Part shown: positions 38,098-53,000 of the stretch, in pieces
Layout of the letters: the number at the start of each line of letters is the position of its first letter
How positions within the stretch are numbered: position 1 is the first letter of the stretch
Assembly (NCBI GenBank): GCA_002633005.1
Contig: NMRA01000149.1
Coordinates: forward strand, 140,066 to 204,065
DNA length: 64,000 nt
Origin: Phoronis australis
Taxonomy: Eukaryota > Phoronida > Phoronidae
Direction: 5' to 3'
Position numbers and translations under genes: made by a program
Notes under the pieces: generated by a model
Database searches by the model: none
Told to the model about the DNA's origin: nothing
What the model saw: only the letters and a program-made list of their open reading frames with translations

Positions 38098-41000
38098 ATG
38101 ACATCGACAGCAAGTGCTTATTTAGCCGAACAACAGAAGAAGGCTAGCGGTGATATAGCTACGCAGTGGTGTGCAATTGAAGATCTATACAACCGAAAGT
38201 ATGTCTATTAGACCTTAACTGTTCTAGTTGTGAGGTTCGGTTGAAAAATTTAGTTATAAGTTCGCTTCGGGTTTGGGATCAAAGATACGTACGTGCGGTG
38301 AATCAGCAAAACATGCAGTGTGGTAGAGTTCAGTTATGTTCATTGATTAACAGAACATATGTCGTTATCACATTATAATTGGTCATAACACCAATAGTGA
38401 CGCATAAAGGGAAAAACAGTCGTTTTATGTTACCTTTAGTGAAAATACAGATCCATGACCTGGACCTGGGTTGCCGAAAATTGAGCTCAGTGACAGTGTT
38501 AGTGCTTTTAGCTGGTTAGTATAGTACCACCGTCTCAGTTGGCCCCAGTAGAGATGGTGGACATCCCATAGGGCCCCCATACACTGGAAGCTTTTCAGAG
38601 AATTATGCCTCTCACTGATTACACTATCAAGAATCTGTCGTAATAGCCGAGATTGCTCGACCTCGGGAATCGAACCAGCGACCCCGATTTAACCGGCGAG
38701 CGTGCTAACCATTCAGCTAATAGGCAATTGCCCATTAGCGAGTGGCTAACAGAGGCTCATATGTGATTCACCGGAAGCACTTTCACAACATTCCCCCCTT
38801 TCCTATCAACAAGCACGCCATCAGCCAACTAGGTGTACCTTACATTATGCCTGTACACATAGTGTACCTAATTATCGGACGGAACCTAAATATCGGACAT
38901 TTCATAGAATCTTACTTGAAGCATAATCTGAGAATTAAATGACACCAATTTTTGTTCCGTTGTAATGCATTCAATGTCCGGCACAGTCTCGTTTTTTTAC
39001 AGCGTTGCCTCGTTTTGATTTCACCGAGAGAGGGTGCAATTTAGACACCCAAGTCGGCCTAAAATGGACGATCGCATAAATCGGTTATAAAAGTTGAAAA
39101 TAAAATCTTTTTCCACAATGAAACCATCTCATTGAACTGACAATATGTCACTATTCCATTGTTTCGTTTGTTTTTAAACTCAAGTCAAACCCCGACCGCG
39201 CACGAGCGGGTGTCATATCAAGAAGCCTTAGTGATACTAAAAACTGCAGTGAGTTTGCACGTGCTTTAGTCGTCTGCACTAATTCATCGAAACGACTTGG
39301 CGCCGTCTTCAGATTTCATTTCATGGATAATTTTGTTGCGAATGGACCTCGGTTCTAGCAGCATATATGTCAAAACACTCGAGCTGAAATTTGGCGACAA
39401 GGTGCCCGCGGCCATTACGTGGTTATTCAGTTTTCCGCGGTGTGGCGTATGGAGAAACATGGTGTCCGATATTTAGGTTCTCCGAAGGTTTGGTTGTTGT
39501 GTTTTTTGACGATCAGTCGGAACATAAATGTAGCTTTGAGTGACAAGATATAGTAACAGAACAATTCCGTGAAGGTAAATCTTTATTTCAGCAAAGAATT
39601 TACAACAATCCGTAATATTTTCAATTAAATATAATGCAAAATGAGCCAAAACGTCCGATAATTAGGTCACTTGACTGTACATGCACCTTACACCATGCCT
39701 GCACACGTACCTTACATTATGCCTGTACACGTACCTTACACCCTGTCTGTACATGCACCTTACATTATGCCTGTATATGCACCTTACATCATGCCTGCAC
39801 ATGCACCTTACATTATGCCTGTACCCTACCAACAAACGTGCTGTCTCAGGACCCAGGGTCTATGAAGTGCTTCATCGGTATATCATCCGTTTGCCGACTA
39901 CGCCAATTGTCGTAATAGCCGAGATTGCCCGACCTCGGGAATCGAACCAGCGACCCCGATTTAACCGGCGAGCGTGCTAACCATTCAGCTAATAGGCAAT
40001 TGCCCGTTAGCGAGTGGCTAACAGAGGCTCATACGTGATTCACCGGAAGCACTTTCACAACAAATCTTTATTTAATGTCATTCGAAGAACAGATTAACAT
40101 TAGCCAGTTGGGCCATTTCTCCGACATTAAATTTAACAGAAACATGAAGAAAATGGAACTTAAGCTAAAGGTGAACACAGAGATGCACACTTTATAATGA
40201 CATCCCCAACTCTTCCCAGATTGAACAAATACTTCCGTGATCAAACTTTTTTGAACAGTCCATCATTCAGTTGCCCAAATCAGCAACTAGCTATTTTTAC
40301 CCTGTTTGTGCCATGGGATATGACATCATACATGGGATATGACATCATATCCCATGATATAATTTCAAGATAACATCCACTAAAGCAGTTGCCAACAACT
40401 CTGTGCTCACTCAAACCGTCATTTTCACTGAGGCCTTGGAGACATATTTTTGCAGTTAGAACTTATGAAACTTGGTCAAACAGGAAAATTCAGGGTCCTC
40501 ATCTCAGAAAATCGTTAAAACAGAGTTTTGAATTGCAAGAGTTGTGTGACCTGGAATCTGTGCGTGCGAGGTGGATTTACAAAGCTGGGATTTTGACTAG
40601 GTTGCAAACAGCGACCTTAAAAATTGTCATACTGTCGAGGACTGACACGTGTGGTTCTTTTGGAGTAGCAGAAAACTAAGAAATGTCCTATAATCAGTGG
40701 AAAAGAAGTGTGCCTTTTTGTACCAAATTTACATCAATTATCTCGTATAATCTTGTCGTACATATCACAGTGTAGTTTTGCTCTACTCAAGTGACTTCCG
40801 AATGTGATGTACAGTCCCTTTAAGCCTTTCCAAACTGCTTGCTAATCGGCAGTTACTTGTAGATAAGGTTCTGTTAACCTGGCTTCTGAGCAGTTTTTGA
40901 CCTGAGAAATGTGACTTGCTTACTGCACTGACACGATTTCAAGTTTGTTCTCCAACCAAGGATTAGTAACCCATTCACTTTTCACACCAACTGACCGTCT

Positions 41001-44000
41001 GTTTTCTTGATCTGGGAAATTAAACTCACAAATGCAGCACTATTGCCATGCACATGTTAAAGCCCGTTCACCTATTCGAAAAAATGATTTTTTCATAGAA
41101 TTTTTGTTCCTAAATTAAATTTCATATTGGTTCATGTACCCAAGCTTCACTTACTGTTGCGGGCAGGTGACAACCCTGTCTGTGCATGTCTGTGCATGTC
41201 TGTGCATGTCTTTAGTTGTGTGTATTTACCTATACTTCCTGCTGTTCATTGATGTGATACTCAATACAAGTCAGTGTCTACCATTTTATCACAGACAAGC
41301 GAGACTTCACTCGCATATTTAAAAGATTGGTCTCCTCATATCACTCTTATGTGTTTCACACATAGGTATATATACTTACTTGTTTCACACATAGCTATAT
41401 ATACTTACTTGTTTCACACATAGGTATATATACTTACTTGTTTCACACATAGGTATATATACTTACTTGTTCATTAATGTAGAGCTACACGTATATATAC
41501 TTACTTGTTTCACACATAGGTATATATACTTACTTGTTCATTAATGTAGAGCTACACGCATATATACTGTTTCACACATAGGTATATATACTTACTTGTT
41601 TCACACATAGGTATATATACTTACTTGTTCATTAATGTAGAGCTACACGCATATATATACTGTTTCACACATAGGTATATATACTTACTTGTTCATTAAT
41701 GTAGAGCTACACGCATATATACTGTTTCACACATAGGTATATATACTTACTTGTTTCACACATAGGTATATATACTTACTTGTTTCACACATAGGTATAT
41801 ATACTTACTTGTTTCACACATAGGTATATATACTTACTTGTTTCACACATAGGTATATATACTTACTTGTTCATTAATGTAGAGCTACACGTATATAAGT
41901 AACACGCATTACTAATTCTTGTTACAGACACAGCATCATAGGTTAAAGCCCATGCATCTGAATACATGTACATACCGTAAACAAGGTTTATGAATGATTA
42001 CATTGTAGTTAATTGTCAAAAAAGTAAACTGTTTAATCATGTTCAATATTGATTTCATTAAAACTGAATTTGTCTGGTTTTCTTGATAGCAGCAACCAGT
42101 TTCAGAAATATTGCACCATCGAAATAAGGTAATAAATGAGCAACTTTAAAATTTACTTCAATTAGTGTATGTACGTAACACATTTTGAGTGAATGGAATG
42201 CCCTTATTTCAGTTTTAGTAACTGCAACTCGCACGTTACTCATTCCAGATTATGGCATCAGTTAACTTTACGCCTTCTCACCTTCATCAAAGAACCATAC
42301 TTCCAACAGGGGGATGCACTGCTACAAGTAAGTCTACACCTTAAAAGCTCCGTCCAACTTCATATTTGCCAATGATTTGATTCAATGGTCCTTCAATATG
42401 GGTTGGTTATTGCTATCCATAATTACACATGATAACATGATTTATTCCATGTCTGCTAACTTGAGTTATTCAACTGTGAAGTTTGCCACCTTGGCTTGAT
42501 CTAATTATCACTAAGTGGAATTAATCAGTGGCGGATTTAGAAAAGGGTCGTGCCCCCAAAATTCTCCCAGTTTCCATTTGGCAGTTCGGGTGTGCGAATG
42601 TCTGACAGGCAAAATCTTGGCGAACATTGCCCTGGCCCTCCTTAACTCAAAATCTTGGATCTGCCCCTGCTAATTTTATACCCCATGTGAAAGGTTCGGG
42701 ATTAGTAATTTACAGGTGAAGACACCTTCTTTCTATTTTTTGAAGAGACAGGTTTGGTACTTTATTAGAACTGGTACATCATACAACTTGCAAGTTGCTA
42801 GCTGTAAGCTGTAAGCTTCTAGATGCTACCATTTTCAACTGGTGGCCAAATGATGTCGGCATTTCAGCGATTACTATTTATATCAAGTGCTTTTCTTTCC
42901 ATTTTGTTTTCTCTGAGCGCTGCATCGAAAGTGTTCCTTATTACATTCTTTGGTGAATTAGCTTAATAAACAATTTAAACAACATAGCTGGTAAGTCATT
43001 AATATTGTATTAAGTTTTTTGAACTGTTATTTCCTATCATTTTGTTTTCAGATGTATAACAATTTTATCGCTGACTTTGAACACAGGTATGTCTCAACTG
43101 GTTACGTACTAGAAAACTAATCTGAACTCAAATAAAGAATGATTTCTGGGCCAGGAAAGAAGTAACAGTGAAGTTGTGCTTGAGACTTTGCTCAGTGCAT
43201 AAAGTGATGCATCGTGAAAAGCCAACCTTTCTAGTCTGATCTTGAGCAATAACAAATTGCTCATTCTCCCGAAGCCCAGGAATCACCTAATCTAAGTGTG
43301 TAACAAACTGAGATGATATTTACATATGTAAATTGGAAGTTAGTTTTACGACGGTAGAGTCGCGCGATTTTCGGAAGCTGAAAATTAATTCCAGTTGAAA
43401 AAATTCATTCTTGGACGAATCTCGCGAAACATCATTTTTGTATTTTTGTGGTGTCCGAATTTGGCAGACCTCCAAATTTGGGTTTCCGTTAGTGTCCGAA
43501 TTTTGTGGGTGTACATTATTTCGATGAGCGGTCGTAGTATCAACATCGCTGGCGCGGTTTAGCAGTATAATTGCAGGTCAATGATACTCCAATGGTCTGC
43601 ATGATTAATTTTTGAAAATATGGCTTTCCCAATAAGGAATGTGGGCTGTCGACGCACAAAGACTGTTCCCGACAAGTGTTGGTTCTTCTTTTCAAAGATG
43701 CGCTTTCTCAATATGAAATATTTGGCTTGCATTGCCGATGCTCAAAGACCATTCTCGGCAAGTGACGGAATCTTTTCAAAACTGCGCTATCGCACTTAAA
43801 ATATCAGGCAGCGTTGTGAAAAGTCTTCCTGGTGACAAATATGGGCTTTCCAATGAGTGGGTCTGGTTTGAGTTGTTTGACGCACATGAAACGTTGCAGA
43901 CAACTGATTCTCTTTTGTAAAAATGTGTTTTCTCAATAAAAAATGTTGAGTTTGCGCTGTAAACCCACAAAGAGCGCCTCGATAGGTACTTTTTTAATAT

Positions 44001-47000
44001 GGTTTCCCAATAAAAATCTGCACTTACGTATTCGACACACAAAGAGGGTTCCCAACCATCAAAACGCTTTCTCAATTTTAACGGATTTTGCATTAAACGT
44101 AACAGTAATGGATGTGAAAACGAATTCAGTGAAGAAAGTGGTGAACAATGATGGGAACATAGCATATATTTATGTTTGGTAAATATATCCATGCATTGTC
44201 TGCTGGTTACAAACCGAAACGCAAGTTAACTCTGACACGTATATTTCCATACTAACTGAAAGCTCAGTTTCAACATGAAAACTTCGAATGAACAATTACC
44301 CAAAATAGATTACAAAGACAATCATGATAGTAAAATGAGTAGTTTCTCATCGAGTCGTGATCCCCATTTGTCATCCTGGTAGTCATCTGAATTGTTGAAG
44401 AAGCGCTGTCGTTCTACATGTTTAGACCTACTGCAAACGATGGGGAATGCGTCGACTAGTACGGTTGTCACCAGTTTAGCGCCGTCCACGGTCGTCACCA
44501 ATTTCGCGCAGCTCAGTCTCCCTTAGTCACTACTAATTTACGCCATAACTCCCCCCCCCCACAAGCTAAATGCAAGACAATCGAGTAACGGTCGTGACAT
44601 CGTCAAGACGAAGGTGAAAATTACAAAGTCCGTTACACCGATTCTCGGATTCAAGCCTTATAGAGAAGTAATCATCCGTTGAACGCTTTAGTGACATGGG
44701 AGTTGCGTCGATCCCAAATTAGCGTTTCTAAAATTGTCTTTGTCCGAAAGTTGCGGACAAAAATCTGACGTTTATGACATTATCTGAAATTCGAGGATCG
44801 TTGAAAAACAGTTTTTGGATCTTGTACGAATTTCATGGACTATGAAAAACTCATTTCGGAAATATTTATTCTTGGTCGAAAATGGCGGGCCGTCCGAAAA
44901 TTGGGCGACTTTACTGTAGTTGTGTGCCTGTTTAACCTTGGAAGTTTTCTGAACCTTGATGTCTTCTTTTTGTGTAATTAATACGTTTACGGATATAAAG
45001 TGGTGTCATTTCGTGAGATTTAGGGAAAGTAATTCTATTACTTTTTCCGCTAAAATTTTAATTAAAAAGTTGCATTGGGACACCATTTACCCAGTATTCT
45101 GAATTCTACCAAAATTTGCTTGGGCTAATAGTGGGAAATTTAATTCATAAGTTACTACGTTTTGATTACTCAATTAACATTCTGATCGCATATGTAAAAT
45201 AAAACCGCAGCTGTAAAAGCATGCACAGTATTGCACTGTGTGGTTCCTCTTCCAATGCTTGTCTATAGCAGCAACAAAAATGCTGGTATTCCGGTAATCC
45301 TTAGGACATGCCAAATTGTGGAATTAATCCAGTTAATTTTTCCTGAAATATTTGTAGTATTTCAAAATACATGGAAACATAGCTATTGATTATTGATTAC
45401 ATTGTGGTAGTTACATTTGTTGTTTTTTTCAGGATAAATCAGCTAGCACTGGTCGAGTTGGTTGTGTTTGTGGTTGGCCAAATTCAAGGTAAGAAAGAGG
45501 AATTCAAAAGAAAAAAGGGTGTCAGGGGAGAGGGGTAGATAGGAAGATGGGTAGATCCATTGATGTTAAGACTCTTGATACAAGATTTAGTACTGTTGTC
45601 TTATAGTGATGAAGAAGTTGAATTATTTCAGGTTTGTGTGCATCTGTTGGAATTCAAATTGACAACAAAGTAAGAATAACTACATTGTTACCGTGAGAGA
45701 GTGTCATGTTGTTATCGGTTTGAAAAAAGACTTTTGAGTTTCGAACTATCGTAGTAAAGATATTTGTTTTCTTTATTGTGTCGCTCAGATGTCAATTATA
45801 TGCATTCAAATCTAATGTCATTGACTGTCACAGCAGTATATGAAGCTGTACCTTTGGACCTTTCATTCTCAGCTGACTTGCTTCAGTAACTGAGCTCACA
45901 GAGAATGTTAATTCTCTGTTAATGACACAACAGATGTCATCTACTAGTTTTTTTTTCAGAGCCAACAGAAGCCATAGCGTTCCTAGAAAAAATACAAGAA
46001 AAAGTAAAGAACACAAAAGAAGCTAGCATCCTGTGTCTTACAGCCATAGGCATGGTGAAGATAAAACAGAGAGACTTAGAGGGAACAAAGGTATGTCATG
46101 AATGGTTGAAGTGACCTGTTGATAACTGTTCACCTGTGATTAGCACTTGGAATTTTACTCTTTAAAGAGGATTTTCTATTTTTTGATTTCGATTTCCTCT
46201 TATTTTATTTCCAGTTTGCTCTTTTTGTGTCTCTCTTTTTTAGCATTATTTTGACTTTATTCATGCAAAAACGTTTATTTCAGTTAAATTTTACAACACA
46301 AAAGCTATTTGTATCACACAAGCCTACTTATTTATGAAAGGTTTTCCTCTTTTCGTCATTGGTCATTTCAAGCCTTGTGTTATAGTGTTCTCAGCAGCAA
46401 TATTCAGTAAATATTCTGTATTGTTAGGGAACAAAACAGTAAACATTCAAATATAGGTGATATCAGGTCAGATGGACCTTGGGTGGGCAATATTAAACAT
46501 TGAAATATGGGTGATATCAGGTCAGATGGACCTTGGGTGGGCAATATTGCCTTAGGGTGTCTTATTACATCACCATTGATGCTTCTTCACTCTAATATTT
46601 TCATCTGTTATTAGATTAGCTTGTCCTTTCTTGCTATGGTGTACTTACATTGTCTGCTCGCTAGTGGTCAGGGTGTGTGTTCTGTACAGCAGCTGACTGG
46701 TCAGAAAATGAATAGCGATATTTGACCTCCAAACAGTATCAATGAAAAGTGATATTACGGTTCCACACTGAGGTTGTCAATATTACTCTTTTCTTAAGTC
46801 GGCATACCGCGTTTTAGCCAATCAGAGGACAGAATTATGAGTGGTCATGTGATAATACTCACTATCCTGCCTGGACTGAAGTCAAATCTAGTTTAAAGAG
46901 TCCCAAGACAACATGTCATTACATACACTAGACAGTACTCAATGGATATGTCACCATCAGATGAATGATAATAGTTACTGACATTTCAGTTGGAATGTTG

Positions 47001-50000
47001 AGAGAAGACAGAATTACATTTGCAACATGTCAAAGCTATTCATGCCACAATATGTAGGACTTGAGCAGTGAAGTGGTGATTACTGTCACATTAATGCTCT
47101 TAGTTTTGTGCTGTTTCTTGTCACAGTGGACTATTTATCTAAAAAGTTTGTTTTTTGTTGGCTGTTTTAACTCTTAAAGAAGTCTTGCTTAAAGAAAGGA
47201 CCAAAATGTTAATAAAATCTGACCTCTTTTCAAAACATCTTGTTCATGCTGAGAGCTTTACCAAACACATTTCTTATTAGCTTGGTTTGAACAGTAAACC
47301 TGTCAACAAACAACAGTTGTTTTTTTTGCATTTGTAGCTTTGTATTAAAGACTTCAAAATTTAGAAACTGTAGTTTTATCAATTTTTTGTCCAATATTGA
47401 AACATTATGACAATAAAATGCTGATCAATGTAATGCTCTCTCTTGTTTCAGACTATTTTAGAGCAGGCGCAGACTCAGTTAGATGACCTGGACGGCATCA
47501 CTTCTGTCCACTCCCGCTTCTATGAGCTGTCCAGTAATTATCACAAGTTGGTGGGTAATCACGCAGAGTACTACAGGGAGGCACTGAGGTACCTTGGATG
47601 TTTGGACCTGTCTACACTACCAGGTGAGTCTTTCATGTTGAGGCGAGTGTGGCTGGGACAAAAATCTAAATCCTTATTTCTTGTTTTCTTTGCCCTGGTG
47701 CTTTAAGCTGAATTTCACCCTGTTTAGCTGGCTAAAAACAAAAATGGAATTCGGCCTTTTATTCTCATAAAATTGATCTCGTAATATTCTACGGAGATAA
47801 GATTTTATTTCTGTTACCAACAAGAACATCGAAACCATCACAAAATTTTTCCGCTTTAATGTTAGCGCTGGTTATGTCTCAGTTCTGAATATTGAACCCA
47901 GTGCTATCTTAACAAAGGAATGTTTTGCACAGTGCTAATTAGATCGAGCTGAAATTGCAATTAAAACGTGACGCTCTAATAGATTGAGGTGGCAATGATG
48001 ACTGTTGCTCTTGAAGCAGTCAATAAACTCCATTCAGTTCATGACTTTGTCATGTGTAATAAGGAACGCTAACTTGCCATATTAAAAAAAATGAAGGTAT
48101 CCACCTGACAAGCATGGAACATGCTTTTCAAAATGGTGCTGAAGGGGCTAAAAAACTAGTTAAATAATGAGCTTGATTAGCATATTTTTATTTCACATTT
48201 AAAGCAGAATGTTGAATGAAAGAGTACCTTCAAAGATGGATAATGCCAGAGATAACAAAGCCAGTTCAACTAATGTTTGGTTAAACTGGAAATTTTTGGT
48301 GAAGTTTGCATTATTGGCCATTTTAGGAATTTTGCCAATATTTTCTACGAAATCCTGTTTTGTTTTCAGTGCCAGAACAGTTGGAGCGAGCCTACAATAT
48401 AGGTCTTGCTGGGCTTCTAGGCAAGGGAGTCTATAACTTTGGTGAACTGGTAAGTGCTGCCATCTATAGGTGGCAAACAAGGGCTGTAAAAACTGGTCTT
48501 GATTTAATGGTTGTGATGTGTGGAGGCAGTGTGACCTAGTGGCGGAGTTTTTGCCTTCAAGTCTAAAAGTCGTATGTTCACATCCCACTAGATGGCACTG
48601 CTGAGTAAGGTCTGTTCCAAAGCTCACTTTCTATATATCATTTCTCATGTGCAATAAGCATTGTGGTGTAATATATACTGTATCGTTGTAAGCTGCCTGT
48701 GTGTTAGAGGACCATGTTGTTAATTAGATTTTGGATAATGCGTGTAATATGTCCTGTGTAAATAAAGTGTGTAATTAAAATATCAATAGTAACCAGTTTG
48801 TGTTAGCTATATTGTCAATGTCCTCAATTCTTAGGTAATAAAACACAACATATCTGAAAACATGTAATTGGGTACTCTCATCTATGCTTTTGGAAATAGC
48901 AGGAAATATTTGGACAACAGCTAATTAACATATTAACTTATAGCAACAGTACTGTGCTGTAGAGTAGTTAAAACAGTTGAATGGTTGCTGAGGTTTTTGC
49001 TAGTGGAAGAATGGTCAAATAAACTAACATTTACTTTAGACCTATTCCCACTAGACAATCGTTATCTACTTGTTCCTTACTCAGATGTGGAATTGTGTCT
49101 GGGCTGACGAAGAACTGGTAGTGCTTGAAATCCTAAAATGAGCCGCTGTGACAAGTGAACTTATAGAGCCTGATCTCAAGCAGTAATGATCTGCAAGTTG
49201 TTCCCATGACTTAGAACCACTCGACATCTGAATAAGGGACAAGTTAAGACCAGTTTTAGAATTGATAAGTGCCCTTAAGCAAAAGGTAATTTTTGGTGGA
49301 AGGCGTCTTTGTAGCACCTTAAGAGTTCTGACAAGTATTTTAGTTGACGCGATGTACTTTTGGTAGATAGAAGGGCATAAAATACAATTTCTCAAATAGA
49401 AGTCTTCAGACTTATTTTCACACCATTTTAACTGAAATAGTATCGTAACAAGTGAATCTGATGTCAAGTCTTTCTGAGTGAAACTGCACTACAGTTTTCA
49501 AAGTAAACTGGATAACATCAAACTGACAATGTCAAAGTCTGTGTTTTTAACTCTTTTCTGCAACTTAATCTACGTGTGTTGAACTGTAGTTAAAAGAACT
49601 AGTGGCATGGTGCAATGATGTCTTAATTTTGATATAGCAATGTTCTTTCACAGACACGAAACTTTGGTCTCATTGCCAACTTATTCTGGCACGACGAGCA
49701 TCAAACTTGGCCATGCTTTACCAATATTATGCTGAAGTCTGGTCAGTCTATTTTAAACTCTACTGTGTTGCTGATGTTGTGAAGCTGAAAAATTTTTCAA
49801 TTAGTGATTTCCTTGTGGCTGTGCTGTGACTTTCATCTCGTTGACATCTCCATTCCAGCTAGCCCACCCTATCCTGGACTCCCTGAAGGGATCTGAGAAA
49901 GCTTGGCTTGTTGAATTGCTGCTTGCTTTCAACTGTGGCAACCTGACCAAGTTTAATAACTTAAAGCCTTACTGGTCCACTCAGGTGGGTGGTCTCTCTC

Positions 50001-53000
50001 ATTAAGTTGAGGCGAGGTGTCATATGGAAAGCAATTATGGCAACTAGCGAGTTTGCTCAACTTATAGAAAAACACACGATGTGACCCTTGTTTATTTGCA
50101 AGTGACACTTGTTTAGTGTGATTAGGAATTCCACTCGCACATTCAAACGTGTGCGGTGGAGCTAACACCTCAAAGGAGTGCGGTGGAGCTAACACCTCGT
50201 TAGATTAAAAAATTTTACTGACTGCTGCTGTTACTCAGGACACTTGACTTTTGAAAATGTTGTCTTATTATTGGTTAACTAGCATTTAGTGCTGGACCAA
50301 GTCACATTTACTGTTTGTTATAATGTTGTCGCTTCTTTAAGTTACATTATTTTAATTCTCAAGTTTTAGAATTTGTGATCCTGTGTGTGAATACCAGACT
50401 CATTTGAATTAAAATAAGTTTTCTACTGTTAATGTTTAAAGTAAAATTCGCATCACAGCATTTGTATGTATTCATTTAAACACGTTTTTCAGGAGTTAAT
50501 ATTTGCAATACCTTTTTTCAATAAAGTGAACCAACGGAAGCCTTTTTGTCTTGATATTTTCAATTCAGTGTAATTTTTCATTTTCCTACTTCACCTTAGC
50601 CTGATCTCGCAGCCCGAGAGTTAGAATTGCGCCAGAAGATCTGCTTGCTGTGCCTAATGGAGATGACCTTCAAGAGGCCAGCCAATCATAGGCAGCTGTC
50701 GTTCAAGGAAATTGCCTCTGAGACTCAACTACCAGTTGAAGAGGTGTGTACTATAAATACAACTTCGTGTTCTTGTAATTTCGATATAAACTATTGCTTG
50801 ACTCAATATGTTGACTTTTCATTGTTATTTCAGCATCAGAAAATCTGGTATCACTGTCGATCATATTTGGTGCAATTTACGGCAATTCACTTGACTTTTG
50901 ACTTTTTANACTTTTGAAAATGTTGTCTTATTATTGGTTAACTTGCATTTAGTGCTGGACCAAGTCACATTTACTGTTTGTTATAATGTTGTCGCTTCTT
51001 TAAGTTACATTATTTTAATTCTCAAGTTTTAGAATTTGTGATCCTGTGTGTGAATACCAGACTCATTTAAATTAAAATAAGTTTTCTACTGTTAATGTTT
51101 AAAGTAAAATTTGCATCACAGCATTTGTATGTATTCATTTAAACACGTTTTTCAGGAGTTACTACTTGCAATACCTTTTTTCAATAAAGTGAACCAACGG
51201 AAGCCTTTTTGTCTTGATATTTTCAATTCAGTGTAATTTTTCATTTTCCTACTTCACCTTAGCCTGATCTCGCAGCCCGAGAGTTAGAATTGCGCCAGAA
51301 GATCTGCTTGCTGTGCCTAATGGAGATGACCTTCAAGAGGCCAGCCAATCATAGGCAGCTGTCGTTCAAGGAAATTGCCTCCGAGACTCAACTACCAGTT
51401 GAAGAGGTGTGTACTATAAATACAACTTCGTGTTCTTGTAATTCGATATAAACTATTGCTTGACTCAATATGTTGACTTTTCATTGTTATTTCAGCATCA
51501 GAAAATCTGGTATCACTGTCGATCATATTTGGTGCAATTTACGGCAATTCACTTGACTTTTGACTTTTTACTGATCTGCCATCTACAAGTAAATAGCATG
51601 ATTAAATTTATTTTGGTATAAGTACTGAAGATGCAGTCTCAAAAAATATTACATTTTCCCAAATTGTTGTTTCGTTTTTGTTTAATGTAATTTTTGTGTT
51701 TTTTATGACAATTATAAAATTCCTATTTCAATGGCAAATCTTTCAAACATGGAACTTTTCTACAATTCCAAGCAGTGTTTTGAAGAACAGGAAATAAAGC
51801 ATAGTATTTTAAAACTTCATATGAATCAGATCAACCATTTCTGAGCTATGGTGTTCAAAAGTTGTCAAAATTTGGACTATTTTCTTGTGCCTTAAATAAT
51901 CTTAGTATTTCATGACAATGTACAGAACAGCCTTGATTTTGCTGCTGGTTGAACAGGAAATGTGTCTGCATAAACGTTGAGAAAGGGAGGCCTGTAAATT
52001 TTCCATAATATGATTATTTGGGATAGTTTAATTTTTCCCCAAGGACCTAGTAAAATATCCATGAGGTTGAACAATGAACTAAATATAGCTCAATAGGTTG
52101 AGGAATTCAAAAAGTCTTCGAGCCTGATCCTAATATGGTCTTGACTTAAGTTTCAAACCATGACTATTAATACTTTCGTTATTGTTGGTGAGCTCAGGTT
52201 TAGTTTAAAGACAGACAAAAAGTGTAAGAAGTCAATAAAGTTAAAACAGTTTGTGTGATAATCTTGTTGTTTTTTCAATTACTGTTTGCTGGCAAAGTTA
52301 CATTGAAAGAGGGGATACCAATAATTTGTTGCAAGCAACTTTTTGCATTTGGACATTTGAACAATAATCATGAAGGGGAATTGTGTCAGGGTTTGTGATG
52401 AATGCTAATGTAGAAATCAAGTTGATTGTGTGCAAAAACAGTTACATGAAATAACCAACTAATCGAGGCTATCTCTATGTGATGTTTCCACAAGCAACAT
52501 TGATGTTGATCGTGGTTATGTTGCATTGTCCAGAGTATCAAAATGTTGATTTGATGACACTGTTAAAATTGTGGGGTCATTTTAGGTGGAGCTGCTTGTG
52601 ATGAAGGCCCTGTCCCTTGGACTGGTCAAGGGGTCCATTGACCAGGTGGATGAGAAAGTACACATGACCTGGGTACAGCCGAGAGTTCTTGACCGAGACC
52701 AGGTAGGTGGAGTGGCAGGCTTTCTCATGCCTTGTGCAGTATGTGGATTGATGGTTGGCTGTGGTGGAACATTTGAAGTACAAAAGTCGAGGATAATGCT
52801 GTTACAATAAGCATTTCATTATCTGCTTTACTAAATCCCAACAAGCCCAATCATTTTCTAAAGGTGTCACCATTTTACCAGTTGTTTGCAGTTCTTGATC
52901 AAATGCCATGAGTGACTGGGGAGTCCTCTACTGTTTACATTGGCATCATTATTGTGGGCAGTAGTGACTCTAAATTTCTCCAATATTTTCCCACCATATG

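Noticed and set aside
38660-38730. A functional tRNA gene on the minus strand
   Set aside because: B-box and partial A-box are present, but the acceptor and T stems pair poorly, and the sequence is part of a repeated 155-bp unit.
39634-39980. Repetitive open frames on all three plus frames over the 24-bp array
   Set aside because: The repeat unit length is a multiple of three and lacks stops, so open frames arise automatically. There is no start context, splice partner or family match.
43776-44192. 138-codon minus-strand frame as a gene in PSMD13 intron 3
   Set aside because: It runs across a degenerate tandem repeat and has no recognisable domain or splice partner.
49654-49739. Possible extra PSMD13 exon after CTTTCACAG, ending at GTCAGT
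   Set aside because: PSMD13 exons at 48370-48449 and 49859-49984 already join in phase, and the family has no inserted residues there.
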